Assembly: GCA_039720395.1 (NCBI GenBank)
Contig: CM077831.1
Location: 13,111,803 to 13,175,802, forward strand
Direction: 5' to 3'
Origin: Liquidambar formosana
Taxonomy: Eukaryota; Streptophyta; Magnoliopsida; Saxifragales; Altingiaceae
Length of the DNA: 64,000 nt
The notes beneath the pieces are model-generated. The model worked only from the letters and a program-made list of their open reading frames with translations, was not told the origin of the DNA and searched no databases. This document shows, one piece after another, positions 50,674 through 62,688 of the stretch. The number at the start of each line of letters is the position of its first letter. The stretch's first letter is position 1. A program made the translations under genes and the position numbers.

Positions 50674-51471
50674 TGAGGCATGCCAACCATCTAGTGGGAG
50701 ATGAATTGGAAGAGGCTCTGAGGGGTTAGGATGCTGAGGGGTTCATTTCTCCCCGCATAGAGTATATTGCCTTTTGTCGAAAGTATCTGATGAAACCTAG
50801 AGTCATTGGTCTCCCACCTCAAGGGGTGAGTTCCCCAAACTCTCTAATTCTCTTAAGGATTACTTTTCTCTGAAAAGCATTTGAATTTCAGGGCCGACGG
50901 GCAAGGGGACATAGCTCTACTGTTGGTTCAGCCACCAGGATGACTTATAATGATGAGGATGATGACCTTGAGGGAAATCAACCTCCACTTCTCCCACAGC
51001 TGAACTGGTTTGTGAACTTGTGCAGTGGAACAGAGTTTGTGAAGACTAACATCACCCATCCACCTTTTGATGAATTTCCCAAGATCGATCTATATTATGA
51101 GAATGTGAGTTCTAAACCTTTACCTTCTTGAGATTAGATCTTTTCAGTATTATTAACCATATTCATACTTTCCCAGGTTCCACGGGACTACGCCCAAGAA
51201 TACCTTGAACTCAATGAAGGATTAAGGAGGGATCTTGTGCGAATGAGTTTAGAGAACTCAGTTCTAGAAGCACACTTGAATCCCCAAGTAAGTGATCAAC
51301 TTATTAGCTTTCAACTAGGATTGGCACCATTACCCTATTAACGCATTATCTTTTTTGCAATAGGCATCATCATCTCGTCCACCACAAGATATGCCCCCTC
51401 CTAAAGCTCCTCGTTCAGGTCATGATAGAGCTGGGCCAAGTCGAAAGAGAAGGCCCATGGGGAATCATTGA

Positions 51472-54399
51472 GTTTCACTCACCTCTTGTTAGGAATGTTA
51501 GAATCTTACTATCTTCTTGTCATGTAATAATTAGGAATTTCAATTCCCAACCTTGAACTCTTTGTTATGGATACTTGATGAACCTATGTTTGAACTTCAT
51601 TACAATGGTATGATCTTGTATTGTGTGAGAAATGAACTCAAATTAAGCATATAAGGGTCAAAATATCACAAAAGGGCCAATCAAAAGCACAATAGGGCAA
51701 AACTGGGAAAAACAAAGCGGCGGCCTCGGGTAACTTCCCTCTAGGAATTTCGAAAAACTCCTTAACTGAGAAAGGTGACCCATATGAGTTCCACTGAACT
51801 CTATATACCTTTGAAATCCCATCTTTGCATTGAACATTTGAAGTGATTAGGGAAAATTCCCATTGATTATTCTGTAAATATGTTATTGGCTTGGCCAAAA
51901 GACGTGCAACTCATACATGTTTAAAACATTCATCCTTTTGATCAAATTTCTCCCATAAAACCTTTTTAGCACAGTCATGTAATTTTCTAAAAGCATTTTT
52001 CTTTCGAAATTTATGGTTAAGCCTTCTTAGGAAACAATGCATTTCAAGAGGATTTGATTAAACCCACGAATCCTTCTTCAAGGTATGAAACTAGAGTGGA
52101 AACTCATCTTCCCCACCCCCTTTTAACTTCTTCTTCTCCAAAACCCTAACTTTTGTTTAGATTGCCCTTACAGGTTTTCAACCTAGTAGGTTGCCCTAAT
52201 TTTTGCCTAGGCCGCCCTTACGGGTTTTCAACCTAGCGGGCTCTTCTTCTCTTCTTTTCTTTTCTTTTCCTTTTTCTTTTCTTTTTCCCTTTTCTCCTCA
52301 GTGCAAAGAAATTCAATTCATGAAGCCTCAACCCATTCTCTTCATTAATTCATTCAAGTTCTCTGACCAAACAAACTAGCCCCAGCACACCTTCAAATTC
52401 TTCTTCAACAAGCATAATCAGCCCCTGGGTTCATAACACATTCACGTTCTTCGATTGAGCAAGATAAATCAGCCCCAAATATATAGAAATTAACACCCAT
52501 TCTTCCAATCTCACAAAATCTCATGCCTTTGGCTAAAGCAAATCATTTCATTGTAATTACTGCTATCCCTTTTCCATCATCAAATCCATGACAAGAGTCT
52601 AAGTCAAAATTAAGGTATGATGGGACAAAATCTAATGGACTTTACAAATGGATTATAGTGAATGAATGCTTTTAAAGGACAAGGTCAATGACCATTAGAG
52701 ACACACAGGACTCAAGAGAAACAAAGGACGAAAGTGGAAGGACACAAGAAGAAATTGAGAAAGTCAAACAAGAACAAATTGAAAAAGAATAATAATCAAA
52801 TCAACTCTCTCAGTAGCATGTAATATTTTAAGCTCACTAATTAAATCAATGAAACTACTTCTTCTTAACTTAGTCACAAAGAATTGCCTTTAATAGTTAG
52901 TTATATGCAAAGCCCCTTTCTTTTTTCTTTTCTTCTTTTTCAATAAATTGGACCGCACCCAAAGTAACTTTATGGGTTGCCTACGTATCTCTGCTTTGAT
53001 CTATACTAACATTTCTTCTCTGGTGGAGAATCAGGTCTTCGTAGTTCAAGAGATTCATTCTTCACTTTTTTTTCCTTTTCTTTTTTCTTCTTTTTAAAAG
53101 CCCTAACTTTTGCCTAGGTCGCCTTTTTAGGTTTTCAACCTAGAGGGCCTAGGCTTTACACATAACCACCTAGGGACCACCCTTACTTGGCTAAAACTTC
53201 TCCCGTGAGTCACGAACACAGGTTGTAGTCTTTCTCCAATCACAAGACTTTCTTTTGATGGTTGTTGATCTTCTTTCTTGATGCTTTTGGATGCTAATCC
53301 CTTCCCTTTCTTTTTGTACCTTTTTTTCTTTTTTGTACTCTTTTCTTTCTTTTTCTTTTTTTTCTCTTTTTTTCTCACAATTTTTTTCTTTTGACTTTTT
53401 TTCTTTTCCTTTTGAGGGAGAAGGAAATAAACATCTCTAAAAGCTTACACCATGCTAGTTGATTTCTTCTTTTGATCTTTGAATTGCTTCTTATAAGGGT
53501 CTTAAGATCTTCTCAAGTTGTGTAGCCTATGTCTTTATGAAGTGTACTGGGCGGGTAGCCCTTATGTTTACCATTTTAGACTTCTCATTGTTTCCAAGTT
53601 AATCAATTGCAGCTCACTCATTATTCATTATGTTTTCTCTTTAGTGGGAAGAGCTTTCAAGCTTCTTAGGAAATATTTTCATGCCACTTTAATTGTCAAT
53701 TGATTGAGGAGAAGAGAAATAGAGAGACAATGGAATTATTGAAATCAAACATTTTATTGAAGGAATAAAGGAGAACAAATTGACAATGACTAGGACTTAG
53801 AAGACTCAAAACTCAAAAGGACATTTGACTTAAAGATCAAAAACAACTAACTAGAAAACAAACAAAAAACTTAAACTCTTTATCATGGATAGTCATGATA
53901 AAATTAGTGTAGTGAGCACCAAGAAAATACTCATTGTCTTTCCTAACAACTTCAAGGCATCAGCATCTCCTCCTTGTGAATTAAACATTCTTGTTCTTCA
54001 TCTTAACTTACGTCACCAACATCATCTAAATCCCCGTAAGTGTTAAAGGTTCCTTGAGCCTCATGAAGTTCCTAAAATCAAGATCCCCCATGCTAGAAAA
54101 AGTTGAGTATCCTCTGAATGATATGGGCCATGAATTGGAAATTCTTGCTTAATTGCGGCAAGAGATCTCGGTGGATTAGCATATGGCTGGGCTGGAGAGA
54201 TTGGGTTTAGGGTTACCAAGAATGGGTTTATGGAAGAGCTTTAAAGAATATTTGGATTACTGGTGGGCTTGGGAAAAGTGATTACTCCACGATCAATGAG
54301 GTTTTGGATCTCATGCCTAAGGCGGAAGCAGTGATTGGTTGGTGTGAACCCTGAAAAAGTGAGGCCCACAAGGGTTTAAAAGTCGCCAGTCTGTGAACC
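51472..54399. other. PMD block copy 1 tail, then anonymous pyrimidine-rich DNA
   Basis: 51472-51735 matches the region after the intact PMD gene (62224-62475) up to 'cggcctcggg', where a GC hairpin should begin but does not. Beyond that no gene is recognisable. It contains C/T-rich tracts (52240-52300, 52920-52950, 53060-53100, 53310-53420) and three copies of a motif with 'ttttgcctaggc' and 'ggttttcaacctag' (about 52142-52190, 52191-52240, 53100-53150). The open frame at 53127-53378 is a low-complexity Lys run and is not credible. Confidence 0.6.
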
Positions 54400-55539
54400 C
54401 AGGAAAGCGGGTTAAGGGCCCACGGGGCGGTTTTAGGTTTGAAAAAGGAAAAGGAGTCGCCACCTTATTTTTTAAAGGAAATAAGGAAAACCCTAAAAAA
54501 CAGTTTTGTTTTAGGAAAACAAAAGATTGACTCCATATTTAAAAATGGAAAAGCAAATGATCTTTTGGAAACTAGAGAAATCGGGGATTCGGAGGCTAAG
54601 TTACGATATGGGAAGGTTCTAGGCAAAGCCTATAGGCACCCATATCGCCCTAAACGGTCTCTTAATTTAATTGGGCTAAATCAAAGTCTTAATCACACAC
54701 AAATCAACAATTATCATCACAGGATAGCATGCATATCATTCATCCATTCATCCATATAATCAAGTAAATTAAAGAAAAACAGAAAAAGAAAGAGGGGGGA
54801 GAAGAAAACCTAGGATACTTAGTATCCTAGGGCGGACTTGAACATCACGAAGAGCGCCTACGTACCATGTATGGAAATACATGGATCAAAGTCCACGTAG
54901 TTCGAAAGGGAAAAGGGTTATAACCTAATCAAGGCCTATGGTAAACCCTAAGTTTCCTTTCAAGTAAAACATGGTAAGTTTCCAAAAATGAATGATTCTC
55001 AAAAGGTTTTTGGTAAGTATGGGATTTGATAAAAGATGGAAACTTTGATTTAAAAGGTATTCTTTATTGAAAGGATACTATAGGAATCACCATATTCCCC
55101 TATTAGGAAACAACCCTAGGGGGGGAGAAAGGGAAAGTTTCAAGGAAAGGAAAGAAGGGTGAATTGGGGCACCCTCACACCCTACTTACCTTAAGCAAAA
55201 GCAACCTGTCAAAGTAACCACCCTATTGCATAGGGTAATTACCTTATTTGTAAGATTTCATCTCACAATAGCCAAAATAACCACCCCACATTGGTGGGGT
55301 AGTTGCACCTGTTGTACCTGTCAAAGCACCTGCAATTTCCATGCAAACATACCAAAAATGCCAACCAAACAAGCTAGATTCCAAATCAAGCCATTATCAT
55401 GCCCAAACATGGGCTAACACATGCTCAAAATATCATATCAAGGACAAATAACTAATCTGGACAGAATTGAAATAAGGCTTAAAATCAACCACAAGTCATG
55501 CAACAACATGAATCATAAGCTAACTGAAACCCTAATTCA

Positions 55540-56370
55540 ACCCTACATGCAATGACATGCAAAAAACCCTAAAATCAACTATATGAATGCTAGAAATATC
55601 ATAGTTATCAAATATGCAGCACATATATATCAACCATGAAGAAAACACAAAGAAAAACCCTAAGCTATCATGCTATATGCTACTTTCCTAATACAAGGAT
55701 GAATGAAACCCTAGAATCGCAATTGTGCTCAAAATCACATAAAATAACTCTAAATCATGCAAAGCCCATCATAGACATCATGCTAATCATGCATATTAAT
55801 CAATAGAAGCATCCACACATGAGAAAAATACAAGCTTGCACATGAAGTATAGCTATTCTAAACATAAACTCAATTTCAGCACTAAGGAAACCCTAGAATC
55901 CCAAACATGCAGTAAATCACATGGGACATCATCCTAGCATACTAAACAGCCCACAAACATTATCCTAATCATGCATACTAACTAATAGAAATAGCAAAAC
56001 ACAACAAAAACACAAACTTTAATATGCAAAAGAGTTATTTCATGCAGAAAACCATTTCAGCACTAAGGAAACCCTAAAGTCCCAAACATGCAGTAAATCA
56101 CATGGAATAACATCCTAGCATACTAAACAGCCCACAAATATGATCCTAATCATGCATACTAACAGTAAAACACAATAAAAACACAAACTTTAACATGAAA
56201 TAATGACTATTCCATGTAAAACCCTAGAAAAGACTCTAAAAAACCCTAAAAACACAAAGACTCATAAAACCACATAGAATGACATTATATCATGCAAAAC
56301 CAGCCATAGACAATATCCTAATCATGTATTCTAAGCATTAGAAGCATCAACACATGATAAAACAATAAGC
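55540..56370 (+). repeat. Degenerate tandem array, unit about 180 bp
   Basis: Two clear units start at 55884 and 56065 ('aaggaaaccctaga', then 'catgcagtaaatcacatgg', 'catactaaacagcccacaaa', 'tcctaatcatgcatactaac'), 181 bp apart. Earlier and later units are more diverged. Copy 1 has related units at about 25095 and 25272. Confidence 0.7.
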
Positions 56371-56854
56371 TTTTAACATGAAGTAATGCAAAGCTATGCA
56401 AAAAACCCTAGTTTGAATGAAAGAGAGAAAGGGGGAGGGGTATACCTTTTGTGGCTGCTGTAGAGAGTCCTCCTCCTCTTGTGTGCTGCTGGAAACAACC
56501 TCCTTCAAGCCTTCAAGCAATGCTCCAGCCTTCCTTCAAGATTTCTCTCACACTCTCTCACTCTAAGTTTAGGTTAAACTACCCTAAGGATGGCTGCCAT
56601 AGCCTCCAAGTCTCACCAAAGTGCCTCCAAAGTGTCCCCCTATTGCTGAAGTATAAGGGGGTATTTATAGGGATTGAGGGAAAACCCTCAATGGTTGGGA
56701 TTAAAACCCTAGGGATTGATCCAAGGGCTCTTAGAGGTTCCCTTGGGGCTCAAGTAGGTCAAATAGGGCTGAAATTAGGGTTAAATGGCGGCTAAAGGCG
56801 AGCAAATCCGAGAAAATAGGGAAGGAGCCGCGTCAGAGCTCAAAAAAGGAAAGT

Positions 56855-56939
56855 GGCTCGGGTGACCACCTGGGGCTGGGCGGCTAGCAGCCTGGGCCCA
56901 GGCGGCTAGCCGCCCAGGCCTGGGTGGTCACCCGAGGCC
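56855..56939. repeat. GC-rich hairpin, copy d
   Basis: Outer arms GGCTCGGGTGACCACC and GGTGGTCACCCGAGGC. The inner part 'cctgggcccagg' and 'ggcggctagccgcc' is itself palindromic. Confidence 0.85.
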
Positions 56940-57974
56940 TTGTCAGCTTCAGCCCATTTTTGACCCTTTTAGCTTCCAAATGTGTTTCAGGGCCCAAATC
57001 AGCTCCGATTTTGACGAAACGAAAGCCAAAACGACCGTGTTTCGAAGGGGAATGTATTTTGAGTCACTTGAGGGCAAGAAACCCTAGCCATGGCTGCATG
57101 GTTGGGTCCTACAAAGGTGGTTAACCGCTATGCCTCACCATCGCTTAACTTAGGTATGCACATAGGGTCGCACCGAATGCTTTCCAATTCGAAATTCAAC
57201 CTCCCTAAACACATTTGGGGATGAAATTAAGACCAATCAAGGTCAAATGAGTAGTCATAGAGTGAAAATCATGAACCAATTCGAGCTAACCCGAAGCAAG
57301 TCTCTTAGCCATCCTGAGCCTTGTTGAGCCATTCTAATCCCGAACCTTCAATTCATCGAATTGAACCCACAAATACCTCAAATGTAACCATATGAACTCC
57401 AATTGGCAACTTGGAGATCATTTCAAGGTCAAATGGAAAGTTTGTGATCAAAAAGACAATTATGCCCCTTAAGTCACAAAAGTTCTTATTAACCCTCAAG
57501 ATCAACTCCAAATTGAACCAAAATTCATACACACCATCCTTAGGACCCTAGAAACTCAATGCAAAAGACTAGACTCAAAAAGGAAACAAAAAGACACATG
57601 CAATGACAAACCCTAGCTAAGGTGGCAAAAATGGGGTGTGACAGAAGCCCCTCATTGGTGAGCAAGTTTCACTTGCAAGCCAATGACCAAAAGAACAACC
57701 CATTTTTGCCCGGGGAATTGATTTCATCAAGACCCACTGGGGAAAAGAGGGTGAACATATCATTGAATTCTTCAAATTCATCATACACAAGCACAAAGGT
57801 ACTCCTCATAAGTTCTACAGAACTCCTCTCATACTGTATACCAGTTTCACTGGGGAACAAGATGAGGTATCCACAGCTTACATCGAGCTTCGTTCGATGA
57901 AAGGTCTTCCAATTCTATGCCAGTGACAACTGGCGAATGGTACGAGGTAACATTATGCCATCAAGGCCATCCCA

Positions 57975-58770
57975 AAATATGAGAAAGATACATCCTTCTC
58001 ATATTCAAACCGTCAAGGTTATTACTCAATTATCAAGGTAATCACATCCCATACTGCACCAGTGACAACTGGTGAATAATACGAGGTATCCATAGCTTAC
58101 ATCGAACTTCGTTCGATGAAAGGTCTTCCCATACTATGCCAGTGACAACTGGTGAATAGTACGAGGTATCCATAGCTTACATCAAACTTCGTTCGATGAA
58201 AGGTCTTCCCATATTACACCAGTGACAACTGGTGAATAATATGAGGTAACACTATGCCATCAAGGCTATCTCAAAATATGAGAAAGATACATCCTTCTCA
58301 TATTCAAACCATCAAGGTTGTTACTCAATTATCAAGGTAAATCACATAACACGAGAAAGATCACGTCCTTCTCTTGCTCAAATCAATCAAGGTAAACACA
58401 TACCACAGGAAGCCATCGAGGCTATCTCAAAACATGAGAAAGATACATCCTTCTCATATTCAAACCATCAAGGTTATCATTCAATTGTTAAGGTAGTCAC
58501 ATAGTACGAGGAAGGTCACAACCTTCAATCAGGGTAAACACATACCATTGGGAAAGATCGCATCTTTCAAGTTATCAAGGTAAACATGTGACATGAGAAA
58601 GATTGCATCCTTCTCATATCAAACTCTCAAGGTGAACACATAGCATGAGAAAGATCGCGTCCTTCTCATAATCAAACCATCAAGGTCAACATAAATCATG
58701 GGAAAGATTGCATCTTTCAAGTCATCAAGGTAAGCATGTAATCATGAGAAAGATTTCATCTTTCTCTCAC
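57975..58770. repeat. Series of ATGAGAAAGAT palindromes and 'atcaaggt' motifs
   Basis: At least eight occurrences of ATGAGAAAGAT or ATGGGAAAGAT followed within a few bases by a complementary ATCCTTCTCAT or ATCTTTC, spaced by 'caaaccatcaaggt'-like sequence. Two 80-bp units like those of 26925-27815 are interspersed (58080-58240). Confidence 0.75.
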
Positions 58771-59211
58771 TAAGTCATCAAGACAAAGGTAAGCTTCTAC
58801 TCACCAACACACAACAAGTTCACCAAGTCATCTCACATGGAGGCTATTCATGCCTCAACTCAAACACCAACTCATATAGGAGACACAATTATCTTATGAA
58901 AGCAATCATTCACATGCATATAGGGAAGGTATCTTTATCCCAAATGACAACAAATCATAGTGACATAGGAGGGAATTCATCCCTAACAATCAAAACCATA
59001 TGCATAGAGAGGGTTGTTCAACCCTACTAGCATGCCATGCCCACACAAGGGCCACCAATGCAATCTCATTCAAATCATTTCATGTCAAACAAAGTCAAGA
59101 TATTCACTCATTTTTCAACTCAAAACAAGCTTGAGAATCCATCTCAAAGAGGTTTCAAGAGCGCGAATAGGCGAGCAAAGGCCAAACGAGCGCAACGGAG
59201 CGAGCGAGGGG

Positions 59212-59282
59212 GGGTGACCACCTGGCTGCTGGTGGCTTGCCGCCCAAGCCCAGCCGCCCCATGCTAGGCGGTTACCCGAGGC
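59212..59282. repeat. GC-rich hairpin, copy e
   Basis: 'gggtgaccacct' to 'ggttacccgag', about 280 bp upstream of the PMD gene's ATG, in the same position as copy c relative to the pseudogene. Confidence 0.7.
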
Positions 59283-59558
59283 TAGGGTCCTCAAAATTCT
59301 GGGTTTTTAAACCCTTGACTCCCCCTTTGTGCTCACACTCACCCAATTTCGAAAATTGAGAGTTTCTCTCTCTAGAAACTCATTCCATCTTCTCCAAACA
59401 CTCACAAACACATTCTCAATCAAAGTTTCACTTGCAATTCAAGTTGTGTGCATGAAATAGCATCAAGAACAAGTCATTCAACAACAAAAACAAGCATCAA
59501 TCATCAAGTTGCAAGATCACAAACCCATTTTTCTCACATACAAGCTCAACCACCAACA

Positions 59559-62223
59559 ATGGCTTCTAGCAATGATTCCAACATCAAGTATCCATATTAT
59601 GTGATCAAGAATACATACAAGGCACCAATCTATGATGCATCCCAAGACAAGGTGTTGCTTGAACCTAAGAAACATCTCTCATACCTCCATTCCCAACATG
59701 AGGTTAGTTCTTCCCAACTTAACATGTTTATCTTGAAATCTTAATTTCTATTGGATAAAATGCATTCCCATGATCTTCTTTTGATTGTTTTTATCATTGT
59801 TAAGCCAAGTTCATTGATTTGGCAAGGATTGAATGTGTAAAAAGCTTGTTTCCCAATGCTTGAGAAAAGATGCCCACCAAGTGTTTGATAAAATGCCAAA
59901 GAGACAAAAACATGTTCAATTCTTGAAAAATCAATTGGTTTGCATTGTAGAACCAAGTCATATGGTCTTGGCAAGGATTTGATATACAAAAATCTTTCAT
60001 TTCAATGCTTGAAAACAAGTTACACACCAAGTGTTCGATAAAATACCCGAAAGGCAAAAACATGTTCAATCCTTACAAAATCAATGAATTTGAATACACA
60101 AAGTCATGGGCATTCATTTCTAATTCATTTCATGAATCAAAACCCATATTTTAAAACTTTTGGAAAACCATTTGAAATCAATTACCAATGTATGCCCAAT
60201 ATCTCTATGTTTTCAATGCTAACTCAATACACAATCTTTTGACATAGCCCGACTTCCAAGGTCTCCGTACAAGGACATCAATAAAGGGGCTCATCTCATG
60301 GTGGAGATATATGGAACATGCCCAACCACGTGCTCGCAAGATAGTAAAGAAGGCGGGTTTTGGGCCCTTCCTAGATGCTCTATGGAACGAGCAATGGGAT
60401 AGGCAAGCATTGTTTGCCTTGACAGAGCTATGGTGGGACACCACCAACACTTTCCATTTTAGCTTCGGGGAGATGACCATGACCCCTAAGGATTTCACCA
60501 TGATAACTGGGTTGAGCTTGAAAGGCAAGCGCTTGGAATACTATGAACATGCCAACATGGATCAAAACTACATAGTAGCTCTACTTGGGGTTGAAGCGGA
60601 ATTAAGCCCAAAAGGTGTGCGCCGTACTTGGCTCTACAACACCTTTGCCACTGAAGAAGAGAGTGAGGGGACGGATCCCAAATACATTGTGAGAGCTTTC
60701 TTGCTCTACATGATTTCATGCACCTTCTTTGCGGGCACCAATGACATGGCTCGACTTGAGTTGCTAGCTAGCATGGAAGATGTGAACAAAATTGGGAGAT
60801 ACAATTGGGGTGGAGCTGCTTTCGCAAACATGTATCGCTCCATGACCGACATGTCCCGAGGAGTTGCAAAGAACTTTGGGGGACTTCCTTTCGTTTGGGA
60901 GGTAACAAAGAACATTCAATTCTCTATTATTTCCCGAAACTTAACACACACATGATTTCATCTATTTTTTCTTTTGATTTTCCACAGATATGGTACTACG
61001 AGTGCCTGAACATGTGTCGCCCAACTCTTGCTAGTGATGCCATGTCATGGCCTATACTTCAGAATTACGCTCCATCTTGCTTGGCTACAAGAGCCTCCAA
61101 TCGACACGATTATGCCCACGCAAGGGCATATCTTGCTAGCTTGACTGCTGATATGGTAGAATCTTTCTTTCTCTTTTTGTCTTTTTATCTTTCTTTTTTC
61201 ATTTCTCATTTCAAACTCAACAGGTGGAATGGGATCCATGGAGGCTGTGGGAGCATAGGCTTCCCGAGAAGTACTCCTCTTGTTTGGAGTTCACAAGCAA
61301 AAGGGTCCTTTTTGAAGGCCCCACAGGTAGATGCTGGTATCTTGGGGAACGAGTCCTGAGACAAGTTCATGGAAATATGAATGCAGCTGTGACACCTTCC
61401 ATGCCACCAGAGAACATGAGGCACACTAGCCACTTGGTGGGGGATGAACTAGAAGAAGCTTTGAGGGGTTGGGATGCTGAGGGATTCACCTCCCCTCGCA
61501 TAGAATACACTGCCTTTTGCCGACAATATCTAATGAATCCTAGGGTCACTGGTCTCCCACCTCAAGGGGTGAGCTCCCCAAGCTCTCAAATTCTCTTTAA
61601 GATCATAAGAAAGACTCCACTTGACAAGCATTTGAATTTCAGGGCCGACGGGCAAGGGGACACAGCTCCACAGTTGGATCTGCCACTGGGATGACTTACA
61701 ATGACGAGGATGAGGACCTTGAAGGAAATCAACCTCCACCCCTCCCACAACTAAATTGGTATGTGAACTTGTGCAGTGGGACAAAATTTGTGAAGACTGA
61801 CATTACCCATCCACCATTCGATGAATATCCCAAGATCGATCCATATTATGAGAATGTGAGTTCTAAACTCTTATCTTCTTGAAATTGGATTCTTTCATTA
61901 TTGTTAACCATGTTTATACTTTCCTAGGTTCCACGGGAGTATGCCCAGGAATGCATTGAACTCAATGAAGGATTGAGGAGGGATCTTGTGCGAATGAGTT
62001 TAGAGAACTCAGTTCTGGAAGCACGCTTGAATCCCCAAGTGAGTGATCATCTTATTAGCTTTCAACTAGGATTGGCACCATTACCCTCCTAACTCATTAT
62101 CTTTGTTTGCAACAGGCATCATCGTCTAATCCACCACAGGATATGCCCCCTTCTAGAGCACCTCGTTCAGGGCATGATGGAGCTGGGCCAAGTCGAAAGA
62201 GAAGGCCCACGGGAAATCATTGA
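59559..62223 (+). CDS. Plant mobile domain (PMD) protein, seven exons, apparently intact
   Basis: Predicted exons are 59559-59702, 60248-60901, 60988-61155, 61224-61568, 61643-61855, 61928-62038 and 62116-62223. All introns are GT-AG, all in phase 0, and the five internal ones after the first are 68-86 nt. Total is 580 aa. The start sits in a good context (AACAATGGC). Exon 2 carries the PMD core: 'FGPFLDALWNEQWDRQAL', 'WWDTTNTFHFSFGEMTMTPK', 'TGLSLKGKRLEYYE', 'GRYNWGGAAFANMYRSM'. The C terminus is basic and may be a nuclear signal (PSRKRRP). PMD proteins include Arabidopsis MAIN/MAIL1 and domains carried by MULE and Gypsy transposons; no enzyme activity is established for them. The repeated block around it suggests a transposon-type rather than a single-copy PMD gene. 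Splice sites are inferred. Confidence 0.82.
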
Positions 62224-62632
62224 GTTTCACTCACCTCTTGTTAGGAATGTTTGGAACTTACTATCTTCTTGTCATGTACTAATTAGGAATTTCAATTCCC
62301 AACCTTGAACCTTTATTATGGATACTTAATGAATCTATGTTGAACTTTATTGCAATGATATGATCTTGTATTGTGTGAAAAATGGGCTTAAATCAAGCAC
62401 AAAAAAGTCAAAACATCACAAAAGGGCCAAATGAAGGCATAACAAGGCAAAAATGGGCGAAACAAGACGGCGGCCTCGGGTGACCACCTGGGGCTGGGCG
62501 GCTAGCCCAGGCGGCTAGCCGCCCAGGCCTGGGTGGTCACCCGAGCCCGAAGCGGTGTTTCGCCTGATTTTAGGAAACTTCCTATTTTGACGGGATTCCA
62601 CCTTCCAAAACACGGATTTCCGAATTTTTTCC
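62224..62632. other. Spacer between the two PMD-superfamily genes
   Basis: It contains the 3' flank of the PMD gene (matching 51472-51735) and the GC-rich hairpin at 62475-62545. I see no other gene. Confidence 0.7.
62475..62545. repeat. GC-rich hairpin, copy f
   Basis: Perfect 14-nt outer arms CTCGGGTGACCACC (62475-62488) and GGTGGTCACCCGAG (62532-62545). The inner part has 'gggctgggcggctagcc' opposite 'ggcggctagccgcccagg'. It ends about 90 bp before the TATA box of the next gene. Confidence 0.9.
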
Positions 62633-62640
62633 TATAAAAG
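62633..62640 (+). promoter_or_regulatory. TATA box of the downstream gene
   Basis: TATAAAAG lies 49 nt before the ATG at 62689. With initiation about 30 nt downstream this leaves a 5' leader of only about 20-25 nt. Confidence 0.6.
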
Positions 62641-62688
62641 CACATCCAAGGGGTCTCAAACCCTACTAGCATTCATTGAGAGAAAGTT

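Larger units (their letters stand above)
28789..51471 (+). pseudogene. PMD gene copy 1, broken and split by nested copia elements
   Basis: It aligns exon by exon with the intact gene at 59559-62223. Exons are 28789-28931, 29476-30129, 30212-30390, 30457-30654 continued at about 50679-50825, 50892-51104, 51177-51287 and 51364-51471. Exons 2, 5, 6 and 7 have the same lengths as in the intact copy and the splice sites are kept. It is inactivated by a TAA at 28861, TGA at 29527, TAA at 29908, TAG at 29986, a length change in exon 3 (179 instead of 168 nt), a TAG at 50726, and the 20-kb insertion in exon 4. The product would have been a PMD protein. Confidence 0.88.
54400..59558 (+). repeat. PMD block copy 2, upstream region
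   Basis: It is collinear with 24082-28788 from 54848 on. Left of that, 54400-54847 ('gaaagcgggttaagggccca', 'ggagtcgccacctta') is extra block DNA that copy 1 lacks. It contains a degenerate tandem array of about 181-bp units (55540-56370, clearest at 55884 and 56065), a GC hairpin (56855-56939), a palindrome series (57975-58770) with only two or three of the 80-bp units, and a second hairpin (59212-59282). No gene is recognised before 59559. Confidence 0.8.

Noticed and set aside
53127..53378. 83-codon Lys-rich minus-strand open frame
   Set aside because: Complement of a C/T low-complexity tract.
54439..54759. 106-codon open frame
   Set aside because: Block repeat DNA of the 'gagtcgccacc' type without protein motif; no matching frame to test in copy 1, which lacks this part.
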